A stretch of DNA of 44,906 nucleotides, taken from NCBI GenBank assembly GCA_022843125.1, contig JALHOG010000024.1, positions 1 through 44,906 on the forward strand, written 5' to 3'. The translations under genes were made by a program, and so were the position numbers. Source of the stretch: Ilumatobacteraceae bacterium. Its GTDB lineage: Bacteria; Actinomycetota; Acidimicrobiia; Acidimicrobiales; Ilumatobacteraceae. This document shows, piece by piece, positions 42,394 to 44,906 of this stretch. The number at the start of each line of letters is the position of its first letter. The stretch's first letter is position 1. Under the pieces are notes generated by a model that ran no database searches, had not been told where the DNA came from, and saw nothing but the letters and a program-made list of their open reading frames with translations.

Positions 42394-42642
42394 ATGACAC
42401 CCCGGACCGCCGTCGACACCGGCTCCGAACCGCCTGTCGACGTCCTCCGCGAACTCCGCGAACTCGTCGCCGACCGGAGTGAGCTCGAGCGACGCGAAGC
42501 CGTACTCGTCCGGCGGGCCCGCAACGAGGGCTACGTCTGGGAACAGATCGCAGCGTGCCTCGAGGTGTCGCGGCAAGCCGTCCACAAGAAGCACGCCGGC
42601 CGATCACGGCGCCGCACCTCGGGCCGCACGAAGCGACCCTGA
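42394..42642 (+). CDS. Small helix-turn-helix DNA-binding protein
   Basis: An 82-residue protein with an N-terminal helix rich in charged residues (DVLRELRELVADRSELERREAVLVRRARNEG), then the HTH VWEQIAACLEVSRQAVHKKHAG, and a short Arg/Lys-rich tail for DNA contact. This kind of protein (related to sigma-region-4-like HTH) is common in actinomycetes. ATG 42394 is chosen because ATG 42382 and the upstream TTG fall within the operator and promoter. It lies 32 bases upstream of the phosphotransferase gene, which it may also control. Confidence 0.72.
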   Translation: MTPRTAVDTGSEPPVDVLRELRELVADRSELERREAVLVRRARNEGYVWEQIAACLEVSRQAVHKKHAGRSRRRTSGRTKRP

Positions 42643-42673
42643 GCACGCCGTCGCCGTCGGGCAGACTCGGGAC

Positions 42674-43606
42674 GTGTCGCCGCTCGTCGTCCCGGAGCTC
42701 GTTCGACAACGGGCGCTGAGCAACGGTCGTGCAGCACGGGAGTGGCTGGACGCGTTACCCGAACTGGTCGGCGAGCTCGCACGCCGCTGGGAGTTGACAC
42801 TCGGACCGGCGATCGAGGGCGGCACCGCGTCGTTCGTCGCGTCGGCGGTCGCCACCGACGATCGCCCGTGCGTGCTCAAGGTCGCCATGCCGCTCGACCC
42901 CGACGAGCAACTCGGATTCTCCCGCAGCGTGCACGCGCACCGGCTCGCCGCTGGCCGAGGATGCGTCGCGCTCATCGCGCACGACGACGACGCGAGCGCG
43001 ATGTTGCTCGAACGGTTGGGCCCGAACCTGCATGCGCTGGGCACCCCGCTCGGGTCGGTGCTCGACACCATCGCCGACACCCTGCTCGCGTACTGGCGAC
43101 CTGTCGACGTCGCCGACGTGGGCGGCCTCCGATCAGGGCGCGACCAGGCGCTGTGGCTCGCCGAGTTCATCGAACGGTCGTGGCCCGAGCTCGGCCGCCC
43201 GTGCGAGCGGACCGTGGTCGACCGTGCGCTCGCGCTGTGCGAGCGCCGGGCGGCCGCGTTCGATCCGTTGCGCGCCGTGCTCGTCCACGGCGACGCCCAG
43301 GGCTGGAACACGCTGGATGCCGGCGATGGCACGGCGAAGTTCGTCGACCCGGAGGGGCTGTGGTCCGAGCCCGAACACGACCTCGCGGTTGCGATGCGCG
43401 AGTACAACGAGCCGCTCCTCGCCGGCGACACCGCCCGTCTGGTCCGCGAGCGCTCCGAACACCTCGCCGAGCGCTGCGGCGTCGACGCCGAGGCGGTGTG
43501 GGAGTGGGGCTACATCGAGCGTGTGTCGACCGGCCTCGCCGCACGCCGCGACTTCGACGACGACGACGGGCTTGCGTTCCTCGAGGTCGCTGCTCGATCC
43601 CGCTGA
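42674..43606 (+). CDS. APH(6)-like phosphotransferase (aminoglycoside/hydroxyurea resistance kinase family)
   Basis: A 310-residue kinase of the APH_6_hur family (streptomycin 6-kinase-like). N-lobe SFVASAVATDDRPCVLKVAMP carries the ATP-binding Lys; the catalytic loop is VLVHGDAQGWNTL (HGDxxxxN) and the metal site KFVDPEGLWSEPEHDLAVAMRE (the DPEG form seen in this family). Members modify streptomycin or other small alcohols, but many chromosomal copies have unknown substrates, so resistance is not assumed. GTG 42674 is used; an upstream frame extends into the HTH gene and is not homologous. Confidence 0.82.
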   Translation: MSPLVVPELVRQRALSNGRAAREWLDALPELVGELARRWELTLGPAIEGGTASFVASAVATDDRPCVLKVAMPLDPDEQLGFSRSVHAHRLAAGRGCVALIAHDDDASAMLLERLGPNLHALGTPLGSVLDTIADTLLAYWRPVDVADVGGLRSGRDQALWLAEFIERSWPELGRPCERTVVDRALALCERRAAAFDPLRAVLVHGDAQGWNTLDAGDGTAKFVDPEGLWSEPEHDLAVAMREYNEPLLAGDTARLVRERSEHLAERCGVDAEAVWEWGYIERVSTGLAARRDFDDDDGLAFLEVAARSR

Positions 43607-43696
43607 CGATCGTCGGTGGATCGGTCGGCGGGGCTCCACCTGCGACGCAGGCGCTGATACAGCGGTCGATCCGGTCGAGAAATCCCTGCATGCGGG

Positions 43697-43725
43697 TTGC
43701 GAGTCGTACACCTGTTCGATAGGGT
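43697..43725 (+). promoter_or_regulatory. Promoter with SOS (LexA) box
   Basis: TCGTACACCTGTTCGA (43704-43719) matches the actinobacterial LexA consensus TCGAAC-N4-GTTCGA at 11 of 12 fixed positions. It lies inside a promoter-like pair, TTGCGA (43697-43702) and TAGGGT (43720-43725) with a 17-base spacer, and transcription would start near the ATG at 43732, leaderless. LexA binding would block RNA polymerase directly. Members of this HNH family are known LexA targets in Mycobacterium tuberculosis. Confidence 0.68.
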
Positions 43726-43731
43726 TCGGGT

Positions 43732-44906
43732 ATGGGGAGCGGCGGGCTCGACGAACTCATCGACGCCATCGGGGCACTCACACCTGCCGAACGGATCGCC
43801 CGCCTCGGCGACGTCGAACGGACGCTGCGCCGCCTCGAAGCCGAAGCCGCAGTGCTCGTGCGTGCCGTCGAACGCGACGGCGCGTTCCGCACCGACGGGC
43901 ATGTGAGTGTCGGCGGGTTCCTGCGCGGCGAGCTGCGCTGGTCACCCACACAAGTCACCGCGCGGCGGCGCCTCGGCGCGTTGGTGACCGAGGTGCCGAC
44001 GGTGATCGAACACCTCCACACCGGCGCGATCGGTGTCGCCCAAGCCCACGCGTTCGGGCGGGCAGCGGCCAACCCGCGATGCGGCGGCCAACTCGCCGAC
44101 CACCTCGACATCCTCCTCCACAACGCCCGCGTCCTCTCCTACGAACAGTTCAAACTGTGCATCGACCGATGGGAACGCCTCGCCGACGCCGACGGCGCCA
44201 ACCGCGACTCACACGCCCACCACGACCACCGACGTTTCGATCTGTCGTTCTTCGACGGAGTCGGCATGCTGAGCGGCCAGTGCGGCGGGCTCGACTACAT
44301 CGAACTCCACGAGATCCTCCGCCAGTATCGGCACGCCGAGTGGCTGGCCGACTGGGACTGGGCCACCGCGCACTATGGCGCCGATCTCGCCGGCGCGATG
44401 CTGCCCCGTACCGAGGCGCAACGTTCCTGGGACGCGTTGATGCGTATGGCCCGCGACGCCGTGTCCACCCCCGCCGGCGCACAACCACCCGAACCCGTCG
44501 TCAACCTCGCGATGTCGATCACCCACGCCGAGCAACAACTCGCACGAATGGGCCTCACCCCCGACCCCGCCACATCCACACAGCCACCACTCACCGACCA
44601 ACCGCTCAACGAGTGGCGATGCGAAACCACCAACGGCATCGCGCTCTCCCCGTTCGAGGTGGCCCAAGCGATGCTCCACGGCCGGGTACGCCGAGTCGTG
44701 TTCGACTCCGCCGGCGTGGTGGTCGACTTCGGCCGACTCCAACGCCTCTTCGACGGCCCCGCCCGCACCGCAGTGCTCATACAGAACCCCACCTGCGTCC
44801 ACCCCGGCTGCAACCGACCCGCCAACACCTGCCAGGCCGACCACCTCACTGACTGGCAACACGGCGGCCCCACCAACCAAACCAACGGCGCACCCCTCTG
44901 CCCCCG
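43732..44906 (+). CDS. DUF222/13E12-family HNH endonuclease (5' part)
   Basis: The frame runs from ATG 43732 to the window edge without a stop (391 codons), so the gene is truncated by the window. The N-terminal 300 residues are the helical DUF222 domain (LIDAIGALTPAERIARLGDVERTLRRLEAEAAVLVRAVERDGAFRTDGHVS, with GHVSVGGFLRGELRWSP). Near the edge an HNH domain begins: two Cys pairs (VHPGCNRPANTC) and QADHLTDWQHGG, with NGAPLCP where the fold should continue. This family, the mycobacterial 13E12 repeat proteins, contains DNA endonucleases, often LexA-controlled. No repeat or phage gene is visible nearby. Confidence 0.85.
   Translation, partial: MGSGGLDELIDAIGALTPAERIARLGDVERTLRRLEAEAAVLVRAVERDGAFRTDGHVSVGGFLRGELRWSPTQVTARRRLGALVTEVPTVIEHLHTGAIGVAQAHAFGRAAANPRCGGQLADHLDILLHNARVLSYEQFKLCIDRWERLADADGANRDSHAHHDHRRFDLSFFDGVGMLSGQCGGLDYIELHEILRQYRHAEWLADWDWATAHYGADLAGAMLPRTEAQRSWDALMRMARDAVSTPAGAQPPEPVVNLAMSITHAEQQLARMGLTPDPATSTQPPLTDQPLNEWRCETTNGIALSPFEVAQAMLHGRVRRVVFDSAGVVVDFGRLQRLFDGPARTAVLIQNPTCVHPGCNRPANTCQADHLTDWQHGGPTNQTNGAPLCP

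Noticed and set aside
42674..43606. Calling the phosphotransferase a streptomycin resistance gene
   Set aside because: The family is clear, but substrate residues cannot be judged by eye and many environmental members do not confer resistance.

Overview
The window is very GC-rich, with tightly packed genes, ATGA/GTGA-type start-stop overlaps, frequent GTG starts and several start codons that look leaderless. Gene families such as a DUF222/13E12-type HNH endonuclease, an actinobacterial-type LexA box and a Huc-type [NiFe] hydrogenase point to a free-living aerobic actinomycete, perhaps an Acidimicrobiia such as Ilumatobacter (inference from family resemblance and composition; no rRNA or other marker is present). 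No tRNA, rRNA, insertion sequence, phage or CRISPR was found.

Region A (1-10000, + strand) starts with the tail of a membrane protein, then a nucleobase uptake and oxidation locus. It holds a yeast Fcy1-like cytosine deaminase, a Rieske oxygenase, two isopenicillin-N-synthase-like Fe(II) oxygenases, an adenosine/adenine deaminase-like amidohydrolase, and a complete BMP-type (nucleoside) ABC transporter made of lipoprotein, double ATPase and two permeases, closed by a strong hairpin. Two of the enzymes lack a residue normally needed for their family chemistry: the deaminase has His for the catalytic Glu, and one oxygenase has Leu for the 2-oxoglutarate-binding Arg. This is the best candidate in the window for an undescribed pathway, possibly for a modified purine or pyrimidine.

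Region B (10080-17888) is mixed catabolism: an unknown membrane protein behind a large palindrome; a CaiB/BaiF CoA-transferase plus citryl-CoA-lyase-like pair divergent from an IclR regulator; a VOC protein; an alpha/beta hydrolase followed by KDPG aldolase and KDG kinase; and an unknown protein.

Region C (18027-21954) is signalling: a soluble GAF-PAS histidine kinase, a LuxR-type response regulator in tail-to-tail overlap with it, and an Aer-like PAS protein with a degenerate chemoreceptor tip.

Region D (21975-35697, - strand) is one 15-gene operon for a group 2a [NiFe] uptake hydrogenase of the Huc type. In transcription order it runs DUF1641-like protein, small subunit, large subunit, maturation protease, two small conserved proteins, TPR protein, NifU-Rieske fusion, NHL-repeat protein, hypF, hypC, hypD, hypE, hypA, hypB. 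The small subunit has no Tat signal and has Asn in place of a proximal-cluster Cys, as expected for a high-affinity Huc enzyme. A divergent AraC-type regulator follows, and the shared promoter gap holds helically phased repeated sites.

Region E (37041-44906, + strand) holds a DUF418 membrane protein, an OmpR/sensor-kinase pair, cobalamin adenosyltransferase, two small PH-like proteins with the decayed tail of a paralogue, a tiny self-regulated HTH protein with paired operators, an APH(6)-like phosphotransferase, and the 5' part of a DUF222-HNH endonuclease under a near-consensus SOS box.
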